From Rebecca billardiae RCC1528 (Eukaryota; Haptophyta), in NCBI GenBank assembly GCA_965240325.2, contig OZ251226.1, positions 3,468,675 through 3,532,674 of the forward strand: a DNA stretch of 64,000 nucleotides, given 5' to 3'. Below, one piece after another: positions 49,656-60,549 of the stretch (position 1 is the stretch's first letter; every line of letters begins with the position of its first letter). Below the pieces are notes generated by a model. It had not been told where the DNA came from and searched no databases. It was given only the letters and a program-made list of their open reading frames with translations. A program made the translations under genes and the position numbers.

Positions 49656-50840
49656 ATGGCGGCGCTCGTCGCGCTCGTGCTCGGTAGGGCAGGCGCGTGC
49701 CCGGCGCTGCCCGAGGCGGCGCGCGCGGGCGCGGACGGCCGGCCGCCGCCCGCCGCGTCGCTCGCCGCGCCGCTCGTCGCCGCGGGCCTGCTGCCGCGCG
49801 CGTGGCCGCCGCCGCCGCCGAGCGCGGCGCGCGCGCTGCGCGCCGAGCGGCTGGGCAACTACTCGATCACGTTCGTCTCGTACGCGGACGGCGAGCCGTT
49901 CGAGAGCACGCGCGCGCGCCTCGCGCGCAGCGCGCGCGACGTGGGCGGCGCCGACCGCGTGGTCTCGCACACGCGCGCGAGCGTGCTCCGCAGCGCGTGG
50001 GGCGCGCGCGTGCTGCCGCCGCTGTTTGCGCGCTACCCGGGCAGCGCGCGGTACGTGTGGAAGCCGTACGTCATCCTGCGCGCGCTGCGCGCCGCGCGCG
50101 ACGGCGACTTTGTGGTGTACGCCGACTCGTCGCGCCACTTCCCCAACCTCACGTTCGAGCGCTCGCTCACGCCGCTGTGCAACTGGCTCGGCGCCAACGC
50201 GGCGGGCGCGCTCGCGCCCGACGCGCCCACGCTCGGCGTGCTGCCGGGCGTGCGCGTCAAGCAGCGCAACGCCGCGTCGCTGCGGTACTGCGACGTGTGC
50301 GCGATCGCGCGCGCGGGCGGCGCGTGCGCCGGGCCCGGCGGCGGCGCGTGCTGCGAGTCGCTGTGGCGCGCGCCGCACTACCAGGCGACGTGGTCGGTGT
50401 GGCAGCGCTCTGCGCTCTCGCTCGCGTTCGTGCGCGCGTGGCTCTGCCTGTGCGAGGACGCGGACGTGATCGCGCGCTCGCCGTACGGGGACCAGGTGCC
50501 GCTCTCGATCGTGGCGAGCGCGTACTCGCGCGCGTACGGCCTCGCGCTGCCGTGGCTCTACTTCCCGAACGAGCGGCGCGTCTCGCCCGGGCACCGCGCC
50601 AAGGACCACAACGCGCTGCTGGCCGCGCTCACGCCCGCGCGCGCCGCGCCGCCGCCCTTCTTGCGCGACGTCGACGAGTACCCCGAGTGCGCGCGCGCGG
50701 CGGCGCGCGACCCGGCGCTCGCGGGCGACTGGCGGCTGCAGCGCTACTGCTGCACGCCCAAGCCGCTGCCGGCGAGCAAGCGCCGGCCGTGCGCCGCGCC
50801 CGCCGCGCCTGTCGAGGCCCGCGGCGGCGGAAGGCAGTAG
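49656..50840 (+). CDS. Secreted/Golgi glycosyltransferase-like protein
   Basis: 394 residues from the ATG at 49656, giving a predicted signal peptide (MAALVALVLGRAGACPALP). The core begins NYSITFVSYADGEPFESTR and includes DRVVSHTRAS, then YVWKPYVILRALRAARDGDFV followed by VYADSSRHF, whose D-x-S after a hydrophobic strand is typical of nucleotide-diphospho-sugar transferases of the capsular-polysaccharide or DUF-type families. FPNERRVSPGHRAKDHNALL closes the domain. Cys pairs (CDVCAIARAGGAC, CCESLW) suggest a disulfide-bonded luminal protein. The exact family and sugar are not known to me. Confidence 0.6.
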   Translation: MAALVALVLGRAGACPALPEAARAGADGRPPPAASLAAPLVAAGLLPRAWPPPPPSAARALRAERLGNYSITFVSYADGEPFESTRARLARSARDVGGADRVVSHTRASVLRSAWGARVLPPLFARYPGSARYVWKPYVILRALRAARDGDFVVYADSSRHFPNLTFERSLTPLCNWLGANAAGALAPDAPTLGVLPGVRVKQRNAASLRYCDVCAIARAGGACAGPGGGACCESLWRAPHYQATWSVWQRSALSLAFVRAWLCLCEDADVIARSPYGDQVPLSIVASAYSRAYGLALPWLYFPNERRVSPGHRAKDHNALLAALTPARAAPPPFLRDVDEYPECARAAARDPALAGDWRLQRYCCTPKPLPASKRRPCAAPAAPVEARGGGRQ

Positions 50841-50947
50841 CAGCAGCAGTCAAAAGCCGTTCCACGCCGAAACCGCCGGAATAATAACAGCTTTCGTCGT
50901 ACGACGTACGTCGGCCAACTTTGGCCGGCGCGCGGCAGCAGAGCTTG

Positions 50948-52684
50948 ATGGCGGAGTCGGCCGTCCACGCCGCCGTGCGGCGCGCGCGGATGGAGCGCGC
51001 GCTCGCGCGCGCGGCGAGCCCCGAGGCGTACGCGCCAGAGCCGATCCCCCCGCCGCCCGCCCCGGTGGCGCCGCCGCCGCGCGATCTCGACCTCGAGCGC
51101 GCGCGCGTGCACGTCGCCGAGCCGCCGCCGCCGCCGCCGCCGGCCGCGCGTCCGCGCGACGCCGCGCTCGAGGCGCGCGTGGAGCAGCTCGAGCGCGCGA
51201 CGCCGCCGCGGGACGCGGAGCTCGAGGCGCGCGTGGGGCGGCTCGAGGCGCGGCTCGACGCGTGCGAGCGCGCGAGCGCCGACTCGGCGGGGCGGTGCGC
51301 GTCGCAGCTCGCCGCGCTCGGCGCGCGCGTGGACGCGCACGCGGCGGCGTCCGAGCGCGTGGCGCTGCTGAGCAAGGAGCGGTGCTACGCGGCGAGCTCG
51401 CCCGCCGCGCCGCCGCTGTCCCGCCGCCCGCCCGCCTCCGCCTCGCTCGCCGGCTGCAGCAGCGCGCCGGGGTGCGCGGGCCACAAGGCCGGCGGCGGCG
51501 GCGGCTACGGCGGCGCCGCCGCCGCCGCCCCGGCCGGCGGCGGCGGCGGCGGCGGCGGCGCGCAGCACGCGCTCGTGCCGATCGCGGCGGGCGCGGGCGG
51601 CGGGCGCGCGGGCGCGGAGGCGGAGGACGCGCGCGCGCTGGTGCGCGGCTTTGCGCGCGGGCGCGTGATCTGGAGCAACGCGTGGGGCTCGGACGCTTGG
51701 ACGTACCTGCGCTGCCAGCAGCCCGCCCTCGCGCTCTGGCTGCGCCACCCGTGCAGCCCGCTCACGCGGCGGCACCACGCGTGCGTCGCCGTCGCGCACT
51801 ACTCGCTCTGCGCGTTCCTCGCGTACTCCGCCGCGTCGGGCCGCGCGTACGGCGCGTGGATCAACGGCGCGGTCGCGCCGTGGGCGCGCACGGCCGGCCG
51901 CTGGCCGGACGGCGCGTCCGCGGCCGAGCAGCTCGTGCAGACCAACGGCGTGCTCGCGGCGGACCGCACGCAGGTGGGCGTGCACCTCGGCGCGTTCTGG
52001 GCGGCGGCGTACGCGCAGCTGCTCACGCACGTCGCGCTGCCGCCGCGCTGCCTGCCCTCGCGCCCCGAGCTCTTCCTCGCGCTGTGCGGCGGCGGCGTGT
52101 CTGCGTTTGTGATCATGTGCGTGCACGCGGCGGCGGACGGCGCGTCCGGCACGCTCGTGCTGCCGCTGCTGCTGTACGCCGCGCTGGTGGGCACGGTGTA
52201 CAACGTGCTGTGGGACGTGCTCGAGTTCTCCGTCCTCGCCAACCTGCAGGCCACCATGCTCATCGGCGCGCACGCGCGCGCGCGCGCGCGCGCGGAGGGC
52301 GTGGCGCCGCCGGGCGGCGCGGCCGAGCCGTCGGCGGCCGAGGCGGAGGCGATGGGCGCGCTGCAGCGCGAGGCGGCCGCGCCGCTCGCCGAGCCCGACC
52401 GCGCGCACCCGACGGCGCGCTGGCTCTCGGTGCCGTCGCACTACCTGCCCGCGTACCCGTACGGGCTGCACCGCCCCTCCGCCGCCTTCTTCGCCGCGTC
52501 GTGGACCGAGCCGCCGCCGCCCGCCGCGTACGCGCCGCCGCCGCCGCCCGGCACGCCCGGCGCGCGCGGCGGCGCGAGCCCGTCGCCGGGCGGCGGCGGC
52601 AGCATCTCCGAGCGCGCGGCCGAGTGGCTGCTCGCGCGGCAGGGCGCCGCTGACTCGGCGGGCTCCGCGTCGCGCCACGCGTGA
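50948..52684 (+). CDS. Unknown protein: N-terminal coiled coil plus four membrane spans
   Basis: A 578-residue single-exon protein; the longer frame starts at TTG, and the ATG at 50948 gives MAESAVHAAVRRARMERALA. Residues about 35-70 are Pro-rich. Residues about 80-140 form an Ala/Glu/Arg heptad coiled coil with a repeated AALEARVEQLERATPP-type unit. A Gly-rich linker (about 175-205) precedes a conserved-looking stretch (GRVIWSNAWGSDAWTYLRC). Hydrophobic spans then occur near 275-295, 340-365, 370-390 and 400-425. The C-terminal tail is Pro/Gly-rich with YxxP motifs. I do not recognise a family. It lies 107 bp downstream of the preceding gene on the same strand. Confidence 0.6.
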   Translation: MAESAVHAAVRRARMERALARAASPEAYAPEPIPPPPAPVAPPPRDLDLERARVHVAEPPPPPPPAARPRDAALEARVEQLERATPPRDAELEARVGRLEARLDACERASADSAGRCASQLAALGARVDAHAAASERVALLSKERCYAASSPAAPPLSRRPPASASLAGCSSAPGCAGHKAGGGGGYGGAAAAAPAGGGGGGGGAQHALVPIAAGAGGGRAGAEAEDARALVRGFARGRVIWSNAWGSDAWTYLRCQQPALALWLRHPCSPLTRRHHACVAVAHYSLCAFLAYSAASGRAYGAWINGAVAPWARTAGRWPDGASAAEQLVQTNGVLAADRTQVGVHLGAFWAAAYAQLLTHVALPPRCLPSRPELFLALCGGGVSAFVIMCVHAAADGASGTLVLPLLLYAALVGTVYNVLWDVLEFSVLANLQATMLIGAHARARARAEGVAPPGGAAEPSAAEAEAMGALQREAAAPLAEPDRAHPTARWLSVPSHYLPAYPYGLHRPSAAFFAASWTEPPPPAAYAPPPPPGTPGARGGASPSPGGGGSISERAAEWLLARQGAADSAGSASRHA

Positions 52685-52934
52685 CTGTCACAGTGCGACG
52701 ATCTCGAGTAGTAAGTGTCCGTTCGCCAGCTGAGCACTTTAATAACAGCTACAGTTTATTTGTTTTAACGTGCGTAAGGCTCACGGTGGCAGGTTGCCGC
52801 GCCATCCTTCATCGCACGCTCTCAGTAACCGCCGCCATGCTGCGCACGTCGATTAAAATGCATCGTGCATTTCCGCCGCCGCAGCGATGATTAAATAAAC
52901 GGACGACGAAGTCGACGCGCGCGCAGCTGAAAGC

Positions 52935-54925
52935 ATGGGCATCGCGGGCTACGCCGAGTGGACGCGCGGCGCGCTCGCGCAGGCGTACGTGGCGGCGCCG
53001 CGCGAGGTGGACCACCTGCACGTCGACGCGAACTCGCTCGTGCACGAGTCGACGCGCCAGGCGCGCACCGACGCGCAGGCGCTGCGCGCGCTGCGCGGCC
53101 GGCTGAGCAAGCTCGTGCGCGAGCACCCGCCGCGCTGCAGCCTCGTGCTCGCGCTCGACGGGCCCGCGCCGCTGTCCAAGCTGGCGACGCAGCGCGCGCG
53201 CCGGCTCGCGCGCGCGCGGCGCGCCGATCCGTCCGCGCCCGCGCGCCCGAGCACCGTCGCGGTCACGCCGGGCACGCCCTTCATGGCCGCGGTCGACGCG
53301 GCGCTGAGCGCGTGGGCGGCGGAGGCGCTCGCCAAGCCGCCGCCGCACGCGCACGGCGGGCGCGGCGGCGGCGGGCGCGGCGGCGGGCGCGGCGGCGGGG
53401 CCGGCGGCCTCCGCGCCGGCGTGCGCGTGCTCGTCGACCCGTCCTCGTGCGCGGGCGAGGGCGAGGCCAAGCTGTTTGCGCACATGCGCGCGATGGGGGG
53501 CGGCGCGCTCGAGGCTCAGACGCACCTCGTCGTCGGCGGCGACGCGGACCTGCTGCTGCTCGCGCTCGCGTGCCCGGCGCGGCGCGTGCTCGTGCTCGCC
53601 GACGGGCCGCCCGGCGCGCCGCAGCGCGCGCGCGCCTTCTCGTGCGAGGCGGCGCGCGCGCTGCTCGCGCCGCCGCGCGGCGCGCCCGGCGCGGGCGACG
53701 GCGGCGGCGCGGGCTGCGCGCTCGACGCGTGCTGCCTCGCGGTGCTGTGCGGCAACGACTACCTGCCCAAGCTGCGCGGGTACGTGCACAGGGCGGCGAG
53801 CGCCGCGCACGCCGCGCTCGGCCGCCCCGCCCTCGTGCGCCGCGCGCCCGACGGCGCGCTCGCGCTGGACGGCGCCGGCCTGTGCGCCACGCTGCGGCGC
53901 GCGGGCGCGCGCGCCGCGCACCGGCCGCCGCGCGCGGCGGAGGCGGCGGTGGAGGCGTACTGCGCGCAGCTGCTCTGGGCGCTGGAGCTGTGCGACACCG
54001 CCGCCGCCGCCGACTGGGCGTGCGCGTGGGACGCGCGGCTGCCGCCGCCCGCCGCGCCCGAGCTGCTCGCGTGCGCGGACGCGGTGGCGCGCGCGCGCGC
54101 GCCGCGCGCGCCGCGCCCGCCGCTCGCGCCCGCCGCGTGCGCGCTCGCGCTGCTGCCCAAGCCGTGCGCGGCGTACCTGCCGCGCGCGCTGCGCGCGCTC
54201 GTGCTCGCGCCCGACGGCCCGCTCGCCGCGCTGCACGCGGCCGACGCGTGCGCCGAGTGCGAGGCCCTGCGCGGCCGCGTGTGCGCGCTGCAGCACACGC
54301 TGCTGCAGGCGACGCGCGCGCCCGCGCGCGGCGCGGCCGACGCGGAGGAGGACGACGACGCGGCGGAGGCGGAGGCGGAGGCGGCGGCGGAGGCGGAGGC
54401 GGCGGAGGCGGAGGGCGGGGACGTGCGGATGGGCGAGGCGCGCGGCGCGGACGACGTGCCGCTCGGCACGGCGGAGGGCGCCGACGCCGTGCGGCGCGCG
54501 CTCGCGCGCGCGACGCGCGCGCTCGAGGGCCACCGCGCGGCGCGCCACCCGCCGCTGCACGTGGGCGCGCTCGCCGAGCTCGTCTCGCGCGCGGTGGAGG
54601 CGGTGCCGCGCGAGGCGTGGGGCGACGAGGCGGCGTGCGCGCGCGTCGGGCTGCCGCACGCGCTGCACCGCGCCAGCGCCGCGTGCCGCGGCGCGTGCGG
54701 CTTCGACGCGGGCGGCGGCGCGCCGTGCGCGCCCGCGCCGGGCGTGTGCTGCGTGCCGTGCGCGCCCACGCACACGCCGCGCGCGCGCGCGCCGCCGCCG
54801 CCGCCGCCGGAGCAGCAGCGTCCGCCCGCGCCGCCGCTCGCCGCGCCCGCGGGGCTCGCGGGCGGCGGGGAGCGCGTGCCGCCCGCCGCGCCGCCCGCGC
54901 CGCCGCCCGCGTGGCTCGGCGGTGC

Positions 54926-54963
<38 letters not shown>

Positions 54964-55073
54964 CCGAGCCAGCGGCGCCGCCGAGCGCGGCCGGCGGTGG
55001 CGGCGCCGACGCGGCGGGGCGCGCCAAGCGCCGCCGCGGGCGCCCGCCCGCCGCGGCGGCGCAGCAGCCCTGA
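52935..55073 (+). CDS. XRN-type 5'-3' exoribonuclease homolog with RG-repeat / AT-hook-like tail
   Basis: A 712-residue intronless frame with its ATG at 52935. The N-terminal half carries the FEN/XRN nuclease active-site blocks: LHVDANSLVHE (near 28), LALDGPAPLSKLATQRARR, VDPSSCAGEGEAKLF (near 168), VVGGDADLLLLALA (near 201) and CGNDYLPKLRGY (near 272). The acidic residues that hold two metal ions are all present. XRN enzymes degrade 5'-monophosphorylated RNA in nucleus and cytoplasm. The C-terminal half lacks the large XRN1 beta-barrel domains. Instead it has an acidic EAEAEA run (about 475-500), a Cys-containing segment, an RGRGRGRGRG tract (about 662-675) and KRRRGRPP, an AT-hook-like motif, at the very end. 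A compact nuclear form that binds DNA or RNA is inferred. Confidence 0.82.
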
Positions 55074-55730
55074 TGCGGCGGAGCGCGTGGGCTCGCGCCG
55101 CTCGGGCCTCGATTGCCGCCATCATCAAGCAGAGGCCCGCGGGCGGTGGTTGGGCGCTGCGCCAACGCGCGGCCCGGTGCGCGTGAGGCCTCATTATAAG
55201 TTCGCGGCGAGGCGGCGTCCGCTCTGACAAGCGGCGTGGCTGACCGTCAACGGGGTTCGGGTTAGTCGGCTCGGTCGATCGAAACTTATTATTGCCCTTA
55301 GAGGCCGATCCGCCCGGCGCTTCAACTCGCTTTGGTGCTGCACTAGCAGCGCCGAGCAGGCTAGTGCGTCCGGAGCTGTGCTGGCTGCGCCAAGCGCGGT
55401 GCGGCGCGCGCTGCCACTGCCAGGCGCGCCCGCGCCCGGCTCGGCTGGGCTCGTCTGGCCTCGGCGCAGCACGCGGCGCCGCGGCCGAGGTCGAGGCGTG
55501 GCACCCCGCGAATATGCCCGCGCGGGCCCGCACGGGCTGCCCGCGCCCCAGGCTCGGGCTGTCGCGGCCGTGCCGATGCTCCGGGCCTGGGGCAGCGCGC
55601 GCTGCCGTCGCGGGCTTTCCACTCGCGCGCCCGCGTGGACACGACTGCAGCGCGTGGGGTGGGCAGCGAGCCAGCCGAGCGACCGCAGCGCGTGCTGCTC
55701 GGCGGCGCGTGGCGGGAGCGCGCCGCGGCC
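55074..55730. other. Start of subtelomeric region, nothing recognised
   Basis: 657 bp after the last supported gene. Open frames in all six phases are by-products of GC content; none has a family motif. Confidence 0.4.
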
Positions 55731-56370
55731 GTGGCTGGCGCCGCGCACCAGCTCAGCTGCCCCCGCCCCCGCGCCCCCATCTTCCACCTCGTCCGAGCTG
55801 CCTCCAGTGCGCGCCATCACGGCAGTGAGACGCCTACGCGCAGCTGCTGCATGCCGCTGGTCGCGCACGCGCCTCACGTCGAAGGCGCGGCCGCCCCTTG
55901 CAGGGACGCGTGCACGTGGCGATCGGGGCGAGCACACCCCAGCGTGGTCAGCGCGGGTCGGCAGTGGCGAGCAGCAGAAGCGCCGTCTCTATGTTGAACG
56001 GCCGCGCACGCCGCGGCCGAGCTCTGCGCGCAGACTTGGCGGCGCTGTTCACGCGTTGCTGACGGGCACCACGCGCTGCGCGGCGTCGTGCGAGTAATAG
56101 AGATGCGAATGCATCCTCCCGGCACGCGCGCTCGACCGCTCGGCGGTGCACTGGCTCGGCCGCCGGCGCGCAGCCGGCAGCATTTGCGTGCGGGCCGGGC
56201 GAGGGCCGGGCAGTGCGCTCGCGCCGCCGCGATGGCCGCGCGTGGGACGTGGCGAAGCTGGCCGAGGCGCGCGTGCTTTGACGGCGCGTGGATCCCCTCG
56301 CGCACCACTGCGCCGGCGTGCGCGCGCACGCTACGCGCACGACAGCAGCCCTCCGGGCGGGTGGCGTGGA
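55731..56370 (+). repeat. Subtelomeric duplicated segment, copy 1
   Basis: It aligns over about 600 bp with 57607-58225. Shared landmarks are CCACCTCGTCCGAGCTGCC, GCGCGCCATCACGGC, GCCGCGGCCGAGCTCTGCGC with GCAGACTTGGC, TGCGCGGCGTCGTGCG and the end CGCACCACTGCGCCGG. Divergence is substantial, with indels. Confidence 0.7.
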
Positions 56371-57344
56371 TGAAGCGCCGCCATGCTGGTCTTTGAGGCC
56401 GGATTTTCTCGATCGGTTGGTATGGCGGGTTTTTTTCGCAACGTCACCCGGCGACCGTTGGTCGCGGCAGCGCGCGAAGCGCGAATTCAGCATGGCCTCC
56501 TCTCCCCACGAGTCTGCATCCCGCGGCGCAGATGGGCGCGAGCCCGCGTCGGACGGGACGGTCGTGCGCCTGGAGGTACGCGCGTGGAGCGCCGTATCCG
56601 CCCCTGCGCCTCGCACCAGCCCAAGGCGGCCTCCGCCCCCGCCCCCCCGTCTCACTCGTCGTCCGACCTCCGGCTCCGGCTAGCCCGCAGTGGGCTCTCC
56701 AACAGCTGCGCCCGGCGGTTCGGGCGGGGGATCCGCAATGCTGGACGCGCACAGGCGGGCCGTCGATGCTTCGTGAGCGTCGTCTCATCGGCAGCCGTCA
56801 CCCGCCCCCGCGCCCGCCGCCGCCATTTTGGAGTCTCAGTCGCTGCTGCCCGTGTGAGTAGTGTGTCCAGCTGACCGCTCGGCAGCTGCCGCTGGCTTCT
56901 GCCTTCTGGCTGGCTAGGTGTGCGGTTAGGCCAAGCGTGGCGCAGCACTGCATGGTTGTGTGCGGGCAATCGGGCCACTCGGACGGCCGAGTCGGTTGGT
57001 GAACGGGCTACGCCCGCGTGGGCATCCCCACGTGCAGCAAGGGCTGCCCAGTTAGGGCGGGAGCGCGGCCGCGCCGAGCGGCGCGTCACGGCTGCCGATT
57101 GCGCGGCTCTTGCGCGGTGGAACTTGTCGCGTGAGCCCTCGCCCCGCCGCGCACGCTCCTGCGGCACCGAGGCTACCGCTCCGCGCCCGAGCAGATCGCG
57201 CGGCGCGCGCGGCGGCGCCTGCCGGGTGCTGCTGCTGTGGCAGCTACCGCCGAGCGCTGCTGGCTGGGCCGCACCGGAGAGGCGGGCCGCGCGGCCGGGC
57301 GCTGCGGATGTGGAGCGCAGTAGCTGGCCCAGCGCCTCGCACCG
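56371..57344. other. Subtelomeric unique DNA, nothing recognised
   Basis: About 970 bp of GC-rich DNA with no motif-bearing frame. Around 56640-56700 there is a weak resemblance (CCCCCCGTCTCAC ... CGTCCGACCTCCGG) to the duplicated family. Confidence 0.35.
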
Positions 57345-57606
57345 GTCGATGCTGCCCCCGCCCCGGCCCCCCATCTTACCCTCCGTCAAGCCTGCGCCTG
57401 GTGGGCCGCGTAGTGAGCGCGGCAAGCATCAGGGCGCTCCTCATCGCGCGCGAGCGCCAGCTCATCTGCGCACGGCCGTCCCACTGCGGTGCGGCTGGGT
57501 GCGCGCGCGCCTCGCGTCGATGGAGCGGGCGCGCCTTGCCGCGGCGGCCGAGACGAGCACTGTCGAAGCACTGTCGAGCGCGATCATCGCGGCGGCGAGC
57601 AGCGGT
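57345..57606 (+). repeat. Subtelomeric duplicated segment, partial third copy
   Basis: It resembles the first half of the other two copies: CTGCCCCCGCCCCGGCCCCC, CATCTTACCCTCCGTC, CGCGCCTCGCGTCGATGGAG and GCGGCCGAGACGAGCAC. It lies immediately before copy 2 in the same orientation. Confidence 0.5.
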
Positions 57607-58225
57607 CGTGGCTGGCGCAACGCACCGGCCCCGCCCCCGCGCCCCCGCGCCCCCATCCTCCACCTCGTCCGAGCTGCCGCTGGTGCGCGCCATCACGGCC
57701 GCGCTGCGCACGCTCGCGCACGCGCCTCGCTTCGAGGGAGCGGCCGTCCCTTGCCGTGGTGCGTGGCGGTCGAGACGAGCGCACACTCCGGCGCCCATGA
57801 TCACCGCGGGTCGGCGGTGGCGAGCAGGAGTCGCGCAGCCTTCATTGTCAACAGCCGCGCGCGCGCCGCGGCCGAGCTCTGCGCGCAGACTTGGCAGCTG
57901 TTCACGCGTGGCTGGCGGGCACCACGCACTGCGCGGCGTCGTGCGTGCGAGTGGCGGAGACGCGAGTGCATCCCCCCAGCAAGCGCGCTCGGCCGCTCGG
58001 CCGTGCGCTCGCGCGGCCGCGCGCAGCCGGCAGCGTTTGCTTTCAGCGCGGGCCGAGCGAGCGGGCAGTGCGCTCGCGTCGGGGGCGCAGTCGCAAGGGC
58101 CACGGGTGGGGCGGTGCGAGCCGGAGGGGGTGCACCGAGCGCATGGCGCTCGGCGGCGCGTGGCCCCTCTCGCGCACCGCTGAGTCGCGCTGAGTCGGCG
58201 TGCGTGCGCGCCGGACAGCACGACG
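57607..58225 (+). repeat. Subtelomeric duplicated segment, copy 2
   Basis: The counterpart of 55731-56370, about 1876 bp downstream, in direct orientation. The frames inside it are not conserved between copies, arguing against a coding function. Confidence 0.7.
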
Positions 58226-59525
58226 TCCGCCTTGAGCCCTTGAGTCTTGACCCCGCGAACGCCGAGGCGGAACGAGGGCCGCCATGCTTGCCGAGGGCTG
58301 TGGGGGCGTGGGTCGCCGGGCGGTGCTTTTTTCCCTCGCGCCTCCCGCCGATTCCGTCGCTTGTTCGCGAATCAGCATGGCAGCCCGAGTTCTCCGCGGG
58401 GTGGGTCTCGCTTTGCAGACAACGGCGGGAGGTGCCGGCGGGTCAGCAACGCGCGCACGCGCGTATGCGTGCTCCTCGTCCGCTACGCGCGCGTGCGCGC
58501 TCACTGCCTCGGCGCAGGCGTAGCTGCGCGCAGCGTGGCGGCTCGCGACCGCCGGGCGTCGCGGCTCGGGCCGCAGCGGCCTGGCAGGCGAGGCTCGCGC
58601 CGACGAGCAGCAGCCTGCGCACTGCGGTTTCGCGCGGGGTGCGTGCTGCGCGCTTGGACTGTCCTCTTGCCCGCGACTGCACGCACGCTCTGCGACGCGC
58701 ATGCCGCTGCGCGGCGTGGCGGCTCTCCGAGCGACGCGGCGCTCGGCGCCGCCGAGCCGCACTCGCGCGCCGCCACAGCCTCCGTCTCGGCGCCGCTCGC
58801 AGGCGGGCGCCTGCCGGCAGGCGCTGCGCGAGCGTCTACCGTCTCCGTCCCTTCCCCCTCTCTCGCGCCGGTCGCGCCCTCGGCCGGGCCGAAGCGACTG
58901 CCGCGTCGCTGCGCCGCCTCGGCGCGCCCCGCGGCGGCGAGGGCGGCGGCCCTGCGGCCAGCCGGTCGAGCGCTGGCACCGCGAGCCCGGCGCGCGGCGG
59001 CACGGGCGCGTGGCGCCGCCCCCGCCTGCGCGGCCGCACCCGAGCACGGCTACGCGCAGCGCGCGCGCCCGACGAGGACGAGCCGCGCCGGGCCTCCGCG
59101 CGCCGTGCACCGCCGGTTGGCCCGAGCGCGCGCGCCTCGGCGGCGCCGCCCTCGCGCGCGCCCGCGCCGCACGCCGCGCTCGCGGCTGGCTGCCGGGCGC
59201 CCGCGCGCCCGCGGCCGCGGCCGCGGGCCGCCGGCGCCGATGGTGGCGAGGTCGTCGGCCTCGCACGGGCTCGCGCCGGCGAGCGGCGCGCATGGCGAGG
59301 GCGGCATGGGCGCGCCCTCGCCGCCGCTGCCCGGCCGGCCGCCTCGCGCGCGGCTGCGCTGTCGCGGGAGGCGGCGATGGCTTTCGCGAGGCCACGCCGC
59401 CATCGCCCATCGCCGCCCAGCCAAATTCAGTTATTCATGCCGGCGCCGGCGGAGCCGGCCGTACATTTTTGTGGGCAGGCCCCTTATAACGGGGGTGGAC
59501 TCCATTTTTAACTTTGCGACGGCGC
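58226..59525. other. Subtelomeric GC-rich DNA, nothing recognised
   Basis: 1.3 kb with long open frames on both strands but only Arg/Ala/Pro low-complexity translations. No gene called. Confidence 0.4.
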
Positions 59526-59615
59526 GAAAAGGGAAAGAGAGAGGGAGGAAGAGGGAGGAAGAAGGGGGAGAAGAGGGAGGGAAAAAGAGGGAGAAAGGAA
59601 AGAGAGAGGGAGGAA
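59526..59615 (+). repeat. 90-nt uninterrupted homopurine tract
   Basis: Only A and G from 59526 to 59615, built from GGGAGGAAGA-like units. It has triplex (H-DNA) forming potential. Confidence 0.9.
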
Positions 59616-60404
59616 TTGGAGGATGTGAATATGCGGTTATCACTCTCACGCGGGCCGCACCGGCGGTCGGCGGAGGTGTCACTCACCGTCAGCCCACGCC
59701 ACAACGGTACTTACCGCGCGCCTCACCGCAGTCACCGCTGCTTACCACTGCTACGCCAGCACAGTCCCTGCGGCCTGCCTGATTAGTGATTGCGCGCGCG
59801 CCCACGCCCACGCGGCACACGGCCACGCACCCGGCCACACCTGCCACACGCACTGTCAGCAGTGTGAGTGGGGCGGTGCGCGCGGCCAGGCACACGCGCC
59901 GGCCACGGCCGCAACCTCGCGCGACGGCCACTGCTGTGGCGCCACTGCTGCGGCGCCGCACGCGGGTGCTGCTCCGCGCGCGCGGCTCTCTCCCCCTCCG
60001 CCGCGATGATACACACCGCGCGCAGCACGCGTCGCTGCGCCCGTGCGCCGTGGGCACACATAATCCAGGTTGAGCGTCGCCGAGGTGTTGGCGAGGAGCG
60101 CCGCCGCCAGCGCAGTCATCGGCTGTAACACTCGACCCACCGCCACCAGCCGCATCGCTTGGACTGGCACCGTCATGGCGACAGACGGCGTGAGGGGGCG
60201 ATGCAGGCGGGTTGCTGTAAGCGACAGCGTCCCGGCCGCGCTCCGCTCACGCAGTGCCATCCGCTGCGCCATGGCGTGCCCCCCTAGTTTTGCCAGAATC
60301 TGTAGTTTCCGAGAAGCGCAGCCGTCCGCGAGCGCTGGTTGGCCGGCGGCACACGTCTGATCCCCCTTAGACAATACTCATCTTGGGCTGTATCAGTGGG
60401 CACC
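59616..60404. other. Subtelomeric unique DNA, nothing recognised
   Basis: About 790 bp. A 172-codon minus-strand frame at 59856-60374 has a non-random look (mixed Leu/Met/Val) but no motif; not called. Confidence 0.35.
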
Positions 60405-60412
60405 AACACCAG

Positions 60413-60482
60413 CTGATACAGCCCGGCTGTGTATCAATGCCACCTGATACAGCCCAGCTGTGTATCAATGCCGGCTGATACA
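60413..60482 (+). repeat. 31-bp tandem repeat (2.2 copies)
   Basis: Units at 60413 and 60444, with a partial at 60475: CTGATACAGCCCGGCTGTGT followed by ATCAATGCCAC. They share the GTATCA/TGATAC core with the neighbouring 120-bp satellite. Confidence 0.85.
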
Positions 60483-60549
60483 GGGCCCTGAGCCGACAGG
60501 CTGCACAGCCCCAGCCGCCGCGGCACCGTGTCCATACGTCAGCGCGCCG

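Noticed and set aside
46941-50609. 1,222-codon minus-strand frame covering two genes
   Set aside because: Only its end (46941-47639) is the band-7 exon; the rest is out of frame with the band-7 first exon and the Arb2-like gene and has no motif of its own.
57376-58221. 281-codon minus-strand frame in subtelomeric duplicate
   Set aside because: The frame is not kept in the sister copy at 55731-56370, so it is not a conserved gene.
59856-60374. 172-codon minus-strand frame in the subtelomere
   Set aside because: No motif, no start context, adjacent to repeats.
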